Below the pieces are notes generated by a model. The model was not told the origin of the DNA. It searched no databases and saw only the letters and a list, made by a program, of their open reading frames with translations. A stretch of 64,000 nucleotides of DNA from Nemertoderma westbladi (taxonomy: Eukaryota; Xenacoelomorpha; Nemertodermatida; Nemertodermatidae). The translations under genes were made by a program, and so were the position numbers. This document shows positions 22,860 through 33,396 of the stretch, piece after piece. The DNA is taken from assembly GCA_032718475.1 (NCBI GenBank), contig JAUCBJ010002315.1:1-64000 (forward strand). Direction: 5' to 3'. The first letter of the stretch is position 1. Every line of letters starts with the position of its first letter.

Positions 22860-24367
22860 AATGTAAAATATAAATAATATTCAACCAAATTGACCTTTTA
22901 AAAAGTAAATTCAAGAATTAAAAATTTGCCATATTCTAAAATATGTTATAAAATAGCCCCTCCCATTACTGGCGATAAAGATAATTAGAGAAAAAGTACA
23001 TTACACGATTGCAAACGTGTAATAACTATACACACAAACACCAAATCAAACGGACGGCAGTACAATAATTATTGTTCTTTAATCTTTGGTTATATAAACC
23101 GAAAGAATCGAACTACATTACCTTTGGTCGTGTTTGTATCCACTTATTGGAAGCTGGCAGAGCGCGTCTGATACCGCTAACTAGACTAACCTACTATTAA
23201 ATCTACAATGTTTCATATGGTCATCTTCCCGTATTTCCTCTTTGCGAAATCTAAATCGACTACATCCCCTCGTAACTAAAGTGATACTTCAAGATATTAT
23301 CATCTCGGCGTTAAGATTCTCGCTATTAAATCATATTTTTGAGAATTAGAGATATTAGAGGAATATCAAGGCTCAGTCTGGTCCAGCACACGGTACTTTT
23401 GACACACTTATGAATCCTGTTCTGCAATCGGATTCAATATACATTTTACTTCTGTTAGTGAAACTCGAGTAAAATCCAAAATGCTGACCAGTGGTATCAT
23501 CTTCTTTGAAAATATGAAATGTAAACGGAATTGACAGTTTCTGATATAACGGGATCGGGATTAAACGGGATTGGGACTGGGATTGCAACTACCGGGATCC
23601 AGATCTTCGGGAATGGGATTGTAATTTTGGATTAAATGTGCTTAAAGTTTTCTGAATATGTGGCACTGTGTGTATGAAGAAGGGTTTTAGGCAACGTGAC
23701 TACCGCTACCGGTACTTTATTTTATAGCTACCGTGACTTTATTTGATATCTCTCTGAAGTATTAGTAAGATAAAGTAATATTCAATAAAATTAATTTACA
23801 ATAATTGAATACTGGCTGGTTTATGGACATGTAAATTCGTTATAATTAATAGACATTTCTGTTCTAGGGCAACTAGTTCGGATATTCAACAAATTGGCTA
23901 TTTGTACTTCGGGATCCCGTTCCAAGAAATGTCGGGATTGGGATTACATATTTCGCGCGGGATCCCGGATTTTCAGGTTCGGGATTTCGTTTAATCTGGA
24001 AAAGAAATATAACAATTGGAACTGCAGCCAATCAGCAGGGATGTTAACCCGTGTCCTGGTTTCAGCGACAATCCTTAAACTTTAATAATATATATTAATG
24101 GGTCAGGAATGACACAACGAAACCAAAAAAATAAATAATAACTGTTTCGTTTCGATTTTCGCACGTTAAACGTGAAATAGGAAACACCGAAGGTAGTCGG
24201 AGGCTGTGAATATGAAACCTGATAATATAATAGAAACTTCGTATATTGCAATGTATGTTAATGTTAAACGAGTACATTATTAATGTTCCGCGTTAAACAT
24301 ATTGTCCAAAACGTTTTAAATAAGAAACAGTCAAAGGGGAAATACGTGAAAGTCCATACAATGATAA
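22860..24367. other. intergenic and SF3A2 3' flank
   Basis: No credible additional gene. Segments at about 23540-23640 and 23905-24000 are rich in CGGGATTGGGATT and CGGGATCCCG words and may be remnants of one repeat family. For SF3A2 (minus strand), a variant poly(A) signal ATTAAA reads at about 24085-24080, and AATAAA versions lie farther out near 23745 and 23718; which one is used is unknown. Confidence 0.45.
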
Positions 24368-25034
24368 TCATTGGTTGCTAGGGGGAGGGGGCGGTGGGGT
24401 AAACCCGATAGACGGGGGGAGGCGCTGACGCATAGGGGGGCCAACTCCTGGGGGAGGGGGCTGCCCCATCCCGGGGGGCGGCCCGAGACCAGGGGGGTGG
24501 ATCATTCCACCCCGTGGGGGCAGCATCCCAGGAGGGGGGATGCCCCCCATCCCTGGGGGAGGAGGTCCCCGGAACTCCCCACGATGTAGGGGCCCCCTAA
24601 ACCGAGGGGGCGGCGGCCCTCTGGCTCGCAAGGGGGGCGGAGGGCCGCCTCGGAAGGCCCCCATCATGGGGGGAGGAGGGGGCGGGCGCGGCGGGGGGTA
24701 CCGCATGTGGGGGGGCGGGGCGCCCCGTGGGGGGCCGTCCCCCCCGTCGTGGGCCGGGGGAGGGGGCAGCGAGGGGACCCCGGGGGGAAGGGATCTCTCT
24801 TCCTCCCGATTGCTGGTCGACTCCTCTCTGTCCTTGGGATCCGTCTTGAAGGCGAACTGCAGATGGAACTGGTGGGTATCTTTGTTCCAAGTGCTCCAGA
24901 ACTTCGGCTCCGATTTATCCACTTCTCGCGAAGGTACTTTGAAGGCGATCGTCTCGTACGGCTCGGCCGAGAACAGAACGTACTGCCATCGTTTATCGGG
25001 AGGTTCAACCCGCTGTTCGTAAGCCGACATAAAC
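24368..25034 (-). CDS. SF3A2: SF3A2 coding exon 4 with proline-rich tail
   Basis: The acceptor TTTATTAG precedes GTTTATGTCGGC; the stop TGA is at 24370-24368. It encodes FMSAYEQRVEPPDKRWQY through the Pro/Gly/Arg tail ending PPPPSNQ. The 3' half is extremely G-rich on the + strand, giving long open shadow frames on both strands. Confidence 0.95.
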
Positions 25035-28000
25035 CTAATAAACGAAAACCCGAGATAAACAGTCATTCCATCCCATAAATCTAATATAATAAGCCTCATT
25101 GTGTAGGCAAGGCATCATGGAACCACAGATTAAAATACACAATTACTCAATTCAAATTATTGTGACACACAAAAAAATAAAATAAACCTTCACCTTAAAA
25201 ATAGATCGATATGTACCGGAGTCCCAATTTTGAATTCAATTTTGTTAAAGTAATCAGTTTATGGGGCTGTAAACCGGTGTTTTGTTTGCCAACATTATTA
25301 TTACATATATGATGACACTGTGACCTTAATATTAGTAAGAGAAATTAAATTAAAATAAATAATGGATTACTAGATAGTTTACAGAAATATTAATGAGATA
25401 TAATTAATGTAGCAACGTGTAAATGTAATCAATAATCAGTTCTACAGGTGACGGTTGTTAATTCGCCGGAATAACGTGAGGCATTCGCAGGAAACTAAGC
25501 CGGAAAATTACAAATATATCGGTAGATTATTAACAACGCATTCCTGCTATCCCGTGGTTGGATTATATAGTGTAGATGCGTCCTCCATCACTAAGCCTAC
25601 ACTTTCATTAAGCCTTTGGGACGTATCTCACTCTCTGGACTTGTCGTCTTGATAACGCCTTCTGGCAATCAAACAAACAGCTGATTACATGCAACCAATT
25701 GCTCTTTAGATACCTACCGCTAACTCACTTATAGAAAATTAAAATATAAAAGCTTTAAAAATTTACGATTTATCGATATGAATTGATTACCTATGCCGTG
25801 GAGTGACGTCATCCACTATTTCCGGATATTCGATAAGAAACAACAAACTCTGCTGACCGGTGGAGGGATCCCGTTGCTTAGTAACCCGGTAACCAGGTCG
25901 GCCTATCTTAACGTATTTCCGGAACGGAACCTGTTGAAGAAATGTTTTAAGGTTTAGAAAAATTAAAATATATGGAAATACCACCGGCAAAGAGTAGGAC
26001 GTAAACCTTTTATTGACTACATGTGTGGGGCGAGCGAGCGAGTTTAGCATACAGGTACCACTAACTCAATCGGTGTGTCTGTTGGGGGGCGAGCGACGAA
26101 AGTAAGCGAGTTTAGCATACAGGTACCACTAACTCAATCGGTGTGTCTGTTGGGGGGCGAGCGACGAAAGTAAGCGAGTTTAGCATACAGGCACCACTAA
26201 CTCAATCGGTGTGTCTGTTGGGGGGCGAGCGACGAAAGTAAGCGAGTTTAGCATACAGGTACCACTAACTCAATCGGTGTGTCTGTTGGGGGGCGAGCGA
26301 CGAGAGTAAGCGAGTTTAGCATACAGGTACCACTAACTCAATCGGTGTGTCTATTGGGGGGCGAGCGACGAAAGTAAGCGAGTTTAGCATACAGATACCA
26401 CTAACTCAATCGGTGTGTCTATTGGGGGGCGAGCGACGAAAGTAAGCGAGTTTAGCATACAGATACCACTAACTCAATCGGTGTGTCTGTTGGGGGGCGA
26501 GCGACGAAAGTAAGCGGGTTTAGCATACAGGTACCACTAACTCAATCGGTGTGTCTGTTGTGGGGCGAGCGACGAAAGTAAGCGAGTTTAGCATACAGGT
26601 ACCACTAACTCAATCGGTGTGTCTATTGGGGGGCGAGCGACGAAAGTAAGCGAGTTTAGCATACAGGTACCACTAACTCAATCGGTGTGTCTATTGGGGG
26701 GCGAGCGACGAAAGTAAGCGAGTTTAGCATACAGGTACCACTAACTCAATCGGTGTGTCTATTGGGGGGCGAGCGACGAAAGTAAGCGAGTTTAGCATAC
26801 AGGTACCACTAACTCAATCGGTGTGTCTATTGGGGGGCGAGCGACGAAAGTAAGCGAGTTTAGCATACAGGTACCACTAACTCAATCGGTGTGTCTATTG
26901 GGGGGCGAGCGACGAAAGTAAGCGAGTTTAGCATACAGGTACCACTAACTCAATCGGTGTGTCTATTGGGGGGCGAGCGACGAAAGTAAGCGAGTTTAGC
27001 ATACAGATACCACTAACTCAATCGGTGTGTTGTTGTGGGGCGAGCGACGAAAGTAAGCGAGTTTAGCATACAGGTACCACTAACTCAATCGGTGTGTCTG
27101 TTGGTCTGCCGTGTTCAATTTTAAATGTTACTAACTCAGCCAAATCTTAATTAAATCTATCCAAACTTGGTACAGATGTTGTTTGGCCAAAGTTTAGAAA
27201 TTTTCCAAGTTGAATTTCCGTGTGGCCTTCGAGAAGCTAAGATAATAGCAGTTAAATAGTTAATTAAGTTGATTAGGGTAATAACAACATTTTCAAGCCT
27301 GTCTTTTAATGGAAATTAATTATTTTATAGTATAAGATATAAATAATTATACTTAAAAGTTATACAGCTGTAAATCCCCATACACCATTCCATTATAGTT
27401 TTTAATTAGTTCAAGTGATTTGCTTTAAGAAATGTGTTTTTAATTGATCTAAACGTAATTAAGCCACCAAAATGCCCTCGTCACTCTATACCTCTCTCAT
27501 TCCTTGGCATACAAGCTATTGCCTATTAGATGGAACCAGTCCAATCAACTCATCACTACTTGGCAACGGGTAATTACATCTATAGGACATAGGCAAGGAA
27601 GGCACTACTGGTGTAAAGTGACTAATAAATTAAGTCAGCTTGCTTTACAGTATTTATCTAGCAACATGATAGCCTGGAGTATTTAATCATATTATTTAGA
27701 ATAATTAGCGAAATAATTTCGTTGAGTCGTTGACATGATAAATTAATATTTCAGTATTAATACTATCGGCATAAGGTAAGTTTTAATAATTTTTACAAAT
27801 TGGGTTGCCTCCGCAGATAAAAATATATTACTTTTAAAACACTAATTTCCTGTTAATACGTCTGCCTTTCATTAATCCTTTATGCTCCTTTGGGTTGGGG
27901 TGGTGCAGATTAAGAGGGCGGTTGAAGCGAGGGGGGAACTTTCCTCTCTTCTTTGATTTATTATTTTATTGGCAGTTTGGTCAAATTTCTTAAGTACCGA

Positions 28001-29413
28001 TTTTGGGATAGAAGTGCTCAATTTTAATCTGTATCTGATAACTGAGCCTCGTCCTGCGCGAAGGCCCAATGAACTTGTACCAAGTTCGTTTCCGTTACGT
28101 GGCTCGCCCCACATACAGTATTACCTGCACTTTATAATAAAGATGGGATTTTGTGGTTTTTCTGAGAGTTTATAATAAAGATGGGATTTTGCGGTTTTTC
28201 TGAGAGTTTTAAAGTTGTTTCAAATTGTATAAACAATAATTAAGTTTTAGCGAATAAGTTAGAATGATTTCAGTGTTCAGGACTAGATATAGATCTAATC
28301 ACTCCGTAGGCCAGGCCAACACATACTAAGAGCACAAACACAGTATATTGGGGTATTCATATATGCGCATAAATCTTGAAACAGTTATGCATTTAAATGT
28401 CCTGTAACGAATGCCTTGAAAAATAAAATTCAAATAAGGCCTCCTAACATGGTCTCTGTAGCTCGTCTATAAACATAACAATAACTCACTCTAGATTTGA
28501 CGGGAGCGGCTGTGGCTGGTTGGTCCTGTGCGTCTCTGGCTGCCCGTCTACCCAGGTTGTATTGGTGTTTCTTACCCTGAGTGTGGGCGAGGTAACTACC
28601 CTCGTTCGTGTGTAGCGTCAAACACAGTTTACATTCGTATGAACCCAAGTGGTTCCTCATAAAGTACGGGTCTTTATTTAAATCTGAAAACAAAACATTT
28701 ATAATGATATATTGAATATATATAATGAATTGAATTATATAATATTGAATGAATATTAAATTATATAATGAATTACATTATTAAACTATTATATTAAATG
28801 AACTTACCTTGGTGCTGTTCCTCCCGGCAATACTTTCATTGTGCAACTCCGTACTGCAGCTGCAGTTGCCGTATAATAGACATGCTGTGCTGTACCGGTA
28901 GGCCTTACAGCCTTAAGGACTATACCGTTACCGGTATTATTTAGTTTTAATACCGATATGTGTGTGATAGTTCTGCTTGTTTTAATTTAGTCTGTCAAAC
29001 TGGAGTTGAATACAATACTGCAATAGGCCCCTACAGCAATACAAGGCATAGGCTGATAGGCCAGCAAAAATACGTACCGGTACCGGTTCCCTGGCTGCCT
29101 GGTACCGGTACTGCCTGGTAATAATTGCAATACAACAATCAGACTATACTGCTATAGCTTTATAATCTGATAATATTATAGCAGTACAGCAGTAACTGCA
29201 GTCAGGCAGTAGGCCTATATTCTGATACTGGTTGTCTGGCAGTATGGTGTAGGCTGTAGTCAGGCCTACCGGTACCTACTTCATACTTCTGAACTTACCA
29301 ATAGTTTCGAGTGCGAGTAATCGCAATCTTTCTCTACGATCCCTATTTGATTCTGAGTCCGAAGCTACACCGCCACTCCCGGTTTTCCCACCGGCTCGGT
29401 GTTGAAAATCCAT
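24368..29413 (-). CDS. SF3A2: Splicing factor 3A subunit 2 (SF3a66/SAP62), 4 coding exons, 371 aa
   Basis: Coding exons 29413-29299, 28683-28490, 25930-25791 and 25034-24368 (115+194+140+667 nt) join in frame. SF3A2 belongs to the SF3a complex of the U2 snRNP and helps assemble U2 at the branch point in the nucleus. The N-terminus MDFQHRAGGKTGSGGVAS is the family start. A matrin-type C2H2 zinc finger has C56, C59, H72 and H78. The conserved core includes KYVKIGRPGYRVTKQRD and MSAYEQRVEPPDKRWQY, with PYETIAFKVPSRE following. The C-terminal third (from about residue 230) is a low-complexity Pro/Gly-rich tail, as in animals generally; the human protein is longer (464 aa) because of its longer tail repeats. 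It faces Cdx tail to tail. No disruption is seen, so it is probably functional. Confidence 0.97.
25035..25790 (-). other. SF3A2 intron 3 (756 bp)
   Basis: From GTAATC to TTTATTAG. AT-rich; nothing further seen. Confidence 0.85.
25791..25930 (-). CDS. SF3A2: SF3A2 coding exon 3
   Basis: The acceptor CTTCAACAG precedes GTTCCGTTCCGG and the donor is CATAG|GTAATC. It encodes VPFRKYVKIGRPGYRVTKQR through VTPRHR, ending with two bases of the Arg codon completed in exon 4. Confidence 0.95.
26024..27107 (+). repeat. 68-bp tandem array, 16 copies
   Basis: The marker TTTAGCATAC recurs every 68 bp from 26043 to about 27061. Units contain GGGGGGCGAGCGACGAAAG and GTACCACTAACTCAATCGG and differ by only a few substitutions, so expansion is recent. 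A single diverged copy of the unit is present at 4826-4912, inside a dispersed element. Confidence 0.95.
26024..28113. mobile_element. possible transposable element enclosing the array
   Basis: TGTGGGGCGAGC at 26024-26035 and its exact inverse GCTCGCCCCACA at 28102-28113 could be terminal inverted repeats. GGCCTTCG (about 27222) and CGAAGGCC (about 28058) form an inner inverted pair. Related blocks with the same order occur at 4826-5050 and 8080-8250. The boundaries are tentative and no target duplication was identified. Confidence 0.4.
28122..28205. repeat. 41-bp direct duplication
   Basis: TTTATAATAAAGATGGGATT, then TTGTGGTTTTTCTGAGAG, is repeated immediately with one substitution (TGCGG for TGTGG). 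Confidence 0.85.
28490..28683 (-). CDS. SF3A2: SF3A2 coding exon 2 (zinc finger)
   Basis: The acceptor TTTTCAG precedes ATTTAAATAAAGACCC and the donor is TCTAGA|GTGAGT. It encodes DLNKDPYFMRNHLGSYECKL through PVKSR, including the complete C2H2 finger. Confidence 0.95.
28684..29298 (-). other. SF3A2 intron 1 (615 bp)
   Basis: From GTAAGT to TTTTGTTTTCAG. The interior is very rich in CCGGTA, CAGGCAG and TACTG words, similar to 5160-5560 and to the region upstream of the gene. Confidence 0.85.
29299..29413 (-). CDS. SF3A2: SF3A2 coding exon 1
   Basis: ATG at 29413-29411; encodes 38 residues up to LALETI plus one base. The donor is ACTATTG|GTAAGT. The split codon becomes Asp (ETIDLNKDPY) after splicing. 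Confidence 0.95.
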
Positions 29414-29790
29414 CCCGATCGAGTGATGAGACCTGTGTCTGTAGCAGTGTAGGGCTGTCGGGTAATCTCTGCAACTCCAACTGTAGAACTGAGGAACTGA
29501 GCTAGCTCAGTAGCTGGCTAGAGATACAGCAGTACAGAACTACCGGTGCGTACTACTGTACTAGTCTGCCAGTTGCCAGTACCTTACCTAACAACTGAAC
29601 GACCAGACGACTGAACGAAAACAGATAATACTGTAATACTGTCAGACCAGCAGACTCTATAATACAGTAATAGACTGACAGACTGATAGGCCGGCCTACC
29701 AGCCTACTGCTGTACTGTAATACCAAGACCGCAGACCGCACGATTAACTGTGAACTGAGGGATTTACTTTTCAACTTTTTTTTATTTTTT
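29414..29790 (-). other. 5' flank of SF3A2
   Basis: Presumed promoter region, rich in TACTG, CAGACT and CCGGTA words; no TATA box is evident at a usual distance, as is common for housekeeping genes. No separate gene seen. Confidence 0.4.
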
Positions 29791-29794
29791 TACT

Positions 29795-30305
29795 TTAGCT
29801 GTTTAGTAAAGCATATGATCGAGTTCCATGCGGATTGCTTATAATTAAGTTGTTAAGTTTAGGCTGTGTGGTTATAATATTTTGAAGGCTATTATTTCGT
29901 TATACTGTAATACAATAACGAAAAAATCCGTACATACAGTATTCAGGTGTGCGTCAGGGTGCTCCGACTAGTTTGTTTCTGTTCACCGTTTATAATGTAT
30001 ATAAATACATTATAAACTACACTTTCAAATATGCTAAATAAATTATGTTCTAACAACTCATATTTAAAACAGTTACACGCAATCATATTTTTTGGACGAC
30101 ACTGTTATTTTTGCGGAAAGTCGTAATACTGTAGCTCTGTTTAGAAAAAATAAAGGTTCTACTCAAGTTTTGCGATTCTCACGGTATGAGAATTAATTAC
30201 AGTCAGACAAAATTTATGGTTGTAAATGGTAGTGCTACTGACAGGGCGGATTTCGATGTTGGTGGCATAATTATTAAGAATACAAATAGTTACACTTACC
30301 CTTAA
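29795..30305 (+). pseudogene. non-LTR reverse-transcriptase remnant
   Basis: Several frames together show retroelement RT blocks: LFSKAYDRVPCGLL at about 29799-29840, then GVRQGAP, FLFTVYN, LDDTVIFAES at about 30092 (in place of the usual YADD/FADD box), and finally INYSQTKFMVVNG at about 30191. Stops and frameshifts break it throughout. Endonuclease and 3' end are not recognisable. It lies about 400 bp upstream of the SF3A2 start, in the opposite orientation. Confidence 0.7.
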
Positions 30306-30889
30306 ACGTAGTTTTAAACGCAATTAGTTAAACGTATTTGAAGTATAGATTTCACACCATTTTTACACCTCTTCATCTTAACCAAGAATAAAGAGAAGTG
30401 GTGAAATTATAACATGATTATGATACATATGTTGAAGGCAGACTCTAGGTAATGATTCTCAAATATAACTTATATGGATGTAACTATTTTTCTTACAGAT
30501 CTGTAAAAAAATTTGGGCAAGGAGCAGGATTCGTCCATCGACCTCTAATGACTGCGAATAACGAATGACCTGTATAGCAACTAAACTGTAGGTGTATTTA
30601 TTTTGATTGGTGAACGAGGTCTACAAGTACCGGTGTCACAGGCGGAAATGCCCACTCTCAGCGCAGAATCCCCCCCCCGGGCATTTTCGCCTAGCGCTAA
30701 ATACCCCCCCCCCCCCCCCCCCACCCAGAGTATTTGGCCACAGATTTCGAGAGTGGCGGTCCAAAACCCTAATTCAAAGTAAAATGGCGGCCCGAAACCC
30801 TAATTATGGGCCAATGGCAAGAGTCCAAAATTCCACAATATTTCTTAGATTAGAGCCTCATGACTTAATGGGAGCAGGTTCCAGAAGCA
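30306..30889. other. intergenic DNA
   Basis: No gene supported. Contains a 19-base C run (30704-30722) and two copies of GGCGG-C-CAAAACCCTAATT-like sequence around 30755-30805. Confidence 0.45.
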
Positions 30890-31185
30890 GGCTTTTTTAA
30901 CCAAAACTATAAACGAGCACCTTACCAATTGAGGGAACGGAGCGTTACATAAAGGGCTATTCTAACCAAAATAATAAACTTTACGTATTGGTGAAAGGAG
31001 CATGTTACAGAGGCGGGCTTTTCTAACTAAAACTATAAACGGTCACTTTACCATTTGGGGGAAAGGAGCAGGTTACAGAGGTGGGCTTTTCTAACCAAAA
31101 CAATAATAAACGATCACAATTACCAATTGAGGGAAAGTTGCAGGTTACAGAAGCGGGTGTTTCTAACCAAAACAATAAACGATCA
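30890..31185 (+). repeat. tandem array of MITE-interior units, left part
   Basis: About four units of roughly 75 bp with GGGAAAGGAGCAGGTTACAG, then GGGCTTTTCTAACCAAAAC and AATAAACGATCAC. The unit matches the interior of the GGACGCAA MITEs. The array is interrupted by the Penelope-like element and resumes at about 32505. Confidence 0.75.
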
Positions 31186-32475
31186 AGAGTTAATTGTTAA
31201 TTTATTTATTAATCAAGCACGTTAAGTAAAATCTTACCGGTAGGTATGTCAGTGCCAAAGTATGTAAAAATCTAAAAAGTAACAAGACCTAGACGTTGCA
31301 TGCAATCAGTGATCAGCTGACGGCAGCCAGCTGATCGGTAGGTTTCGCCCCGCAACTGAAGCCAAGCAATCAGGAGGCCCAGCCAGGAAATGTAGAGAGA
31401 GATTCCCAAAGGGGGACGGAACAGGTAACGAAATGAAGATGAGAGAAAATAAGATACCCTTGAGACCCTTGTCCTTTCTTGATTTGGTTGTCACTCGGGT
31501 TGACTATGCTCTTTCAACAGCGTGGTTCCGCAAGCCTACAGATACTGGGCTCGTTCTCAATGCCACTGCGTGTGCCCCTAAGTATCACAAGCGCGGTGTA
31601 GTTCGTGGTATGTTTCATCGCATCTTTAATGCCAGTAAGGGTGGGGATGGTTCCCAACTCTATACCGCTATTGGGGATGCTAAGAATATTCTTAGCAATA
31701 ACCAATATACTGATACGATGGTCGAGCATGAGCTAGCCGTACTGTAGTTCAAGCGTGCAGGAAGAGGTTCTGGGGGCGAGGCACCAACAGCTGTTCCAAC
31801 TGAGGTCATTGACCAGGTCGACCAGGCAGCTGCTGATGATTCCAAGCCTATCATCTGTACAGTAAGTTCGAGTACTGATCTGTTTGTTCGAAAGTTACGT
31901 GGTCTTATACCCAGGTCTTGTACACGGCCAGTTCGGTTTGCTTTTACATCATCTTAACTGCGCCAGTTACTCCCATCTCTCAAACACCCCATCCCGGAAA
32001 TCCTTGCGTCTAACGTCGTTTACTCTTTCTCTTGTCCCTCTTGTAAGGGGGGATATGTTGGACACACCATCCAACACTTGTTTGAACGCGTTAGACAGCA
32101 CCAGGATGGGACAGCCAATGATGGGAGCGAACAGGGTAAGACTGTGCACAACCACATACGCAGAAACGTGACAGGCGCAAGTTTACGGTGCTGCTTCCCA
32201 GTGGTTAGTTAGAGTACAGACATATCTTCATTTCGTTACCTGTTCCGTCCCCCTTTGGGAATCTCTCTCTACATTTCCTGGCTTGGCCTCCTGAGAATGC
32301 CTTCAGTTGCGGGGCGAAACCTACCGATCAGCTGGCTGCCGTCAGCTGATCACTGATTGCATGCAACGTCTAGGTCTTGTTGCTTTTTAGTTTTTACATA
32401 CTTTGGCACTGACATACCTACCGGTAAGGTTTTTACTTAACGTGCTTGATTAATAAATAAAATAAAATTAACTCT
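31186..32475 (+). mobile_element. Penelope-like element remnant flanked by 255-bp inverted repeats
   Basis: Inverted terminal segments 31186-31440 and 32222-32475 are near-identical, including a palindromic GATCAGCTG...CAGCTGATC hairpin and a GGGGCGAAACC box. Between them lies the C-terminal half of a Penelope-type polyprotein (31433-32212). The outer ends abut two halves of a tandem array, so insertion split it. Inverted terminal structures with 5' truncation are known in Penelope-like elements. Confidence 0.8.
31433..32212 (+). pseudogene. Penelope-like polyprotein fragment: RT C-terminus plus GIY-YIG endonuclease
   Basis: One frame reads through two internal stops (TAG 31745-31747, TAA 31955-31957) to TAG 32210-32212. 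The first part (SFLDLVVTRVDYALSTAWFR, then KPTDTG and YHKRGVVRGMFHRI) matches the RT thumb/linker of Penelope-like elements. The last part (VVYSFSCPSCKGGYVGHT, then LFERVRQHQ and HNHIRR) is the GIY-YIG-type nuclease domain with its CxxC knuckle and catalytic Arg. The RT fingers and palm are missing, so the copy is 5'-truncated and dead. Its first codons overlap the left inverted repeat. Confidence 0.85.
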
Positions 32476-32504
32476 TTATTATTAGATTTTCAAGCTTTTA
32501 CTTC

Positions 32505-32620
32505 AATAAACGATCACTTTAGCAATTGGGGAAAAGAGCAGGTTACATAAATGGAATTTTCTAACCAAAACAATAAACAATACCACTTTACAAAATTGAG
32601 GAAAAGGAGCATTTTACGGC
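32505..32620 (+). repeat. tandem array of MITE-interior units, right part
   Basis: AATAAACGATCACTTTAGCA, then GGGGAAAAGAGCAGGTTAC and CTAACCAAAACAATAAAC, continue the units at 30890-31185 across the Penelope-like insertion. Confidence 0.7.
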
Positions 32621-33198
32621 GTCATTATTTTACATTATGTACAGTTGTATATATCCTTTATTGGGTCAACCTCTCTGCTTTTTAGCCGGCCCGGACATTT
32701 TCGATATCAGTGTGTTTTCGCTATCAAATGGGGAATAAGTAGATGGTACCACTACAGCTACCCATAACATTACAGAAGTCATGATCCATTTTAAATGCAT
32801 TATCCAGATTTGTATCAATTACCGTATCTAAAATTTATTAATTATTTAAAAAGGTAGCGCGGTCAGCCGGAACTAAAATTCTGATATAAGTTTATTAATT
32901 TACCATCATTCTCTCATTTACAACAAACTGTTTAGGCTACATATCAGAGTACCGGTATCAGTATATCTATTGTATTGTACATTATATTATTATTGCATAT
33001 CATAATATATCATTATATACATATTGTATATTGTACAGTATAACGCTATATAATTATTTCTAAGGTATAGGCTTTATACCTAAGAATTTTTTCTATCATC
33101 TTTACATTATACCTACATACAATACAGCAATACTGCAAAATACTACTCTATATACTAATACCGGTTCTGATAACCTAAGAGAACAGCAGTAGTATAGA
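32621..33198. other. intergenic AT-rich DNA
   Basis: No coding or recognisable element; mostly simple AT-rich sequence with TATA/ATTATA runs around 32970-33060. Confidence 0.5.
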
Positions 33199-33393
33199 AA
33201 CCGGTAGCATGGAACTTAACCGCAAATTTCAGGCTGGCATAAAAAGTAAAAAAAGAGGACACTATGAGTGATTTTAAAGGACAATAAAAATTATCGCAAT
33301 AATTTTTATTGTCCGTTTAAATCCTTTTTTTGTCCTTTTTTTTTATTTTTTATGTCCTCCAAAAGTCTAATGTTAGGTTCCATGCTACCGGTT
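33199..33393. mobile_element. fold-back MITE, 195 bp
   Basis: AACCGGTAGCATGGAAC at the left is matched by GTTCCATGCTACCGGTT at the right. The centre holds a perfect 15-bp stem, GGACAATAAAAATTA with TAATTTTTATTGTCC, so most of the element could fold into one hairpin. No coding capacity. The 24-bp minisatellite starts immediately at its right end. Confidence 0.75.
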
Positions 33394-33396
33394 ATT

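Larger units (their letters stand above)
25931..28489 (-). other. SF3A2 intron 2 (2.56 kb), repeat-filled
   Basis: From GTGAGT to TTCTTCAACAG. It contains the 68-bp tandem array (26024-27107), its interspersed-repeat tail (to 27235), a second repeat block (27895-28113) and a 41-bp direct duplication (about 28122-28205). Confidence 0.9.

Noticed and set aside
24371-25078. Gly-rich and Arg-rich frames opposite and alongside SF3A2 exon 4
   Set aside because: Shadows of the proline-rich tail of SF3A2, which is supported by homology and splice sites.
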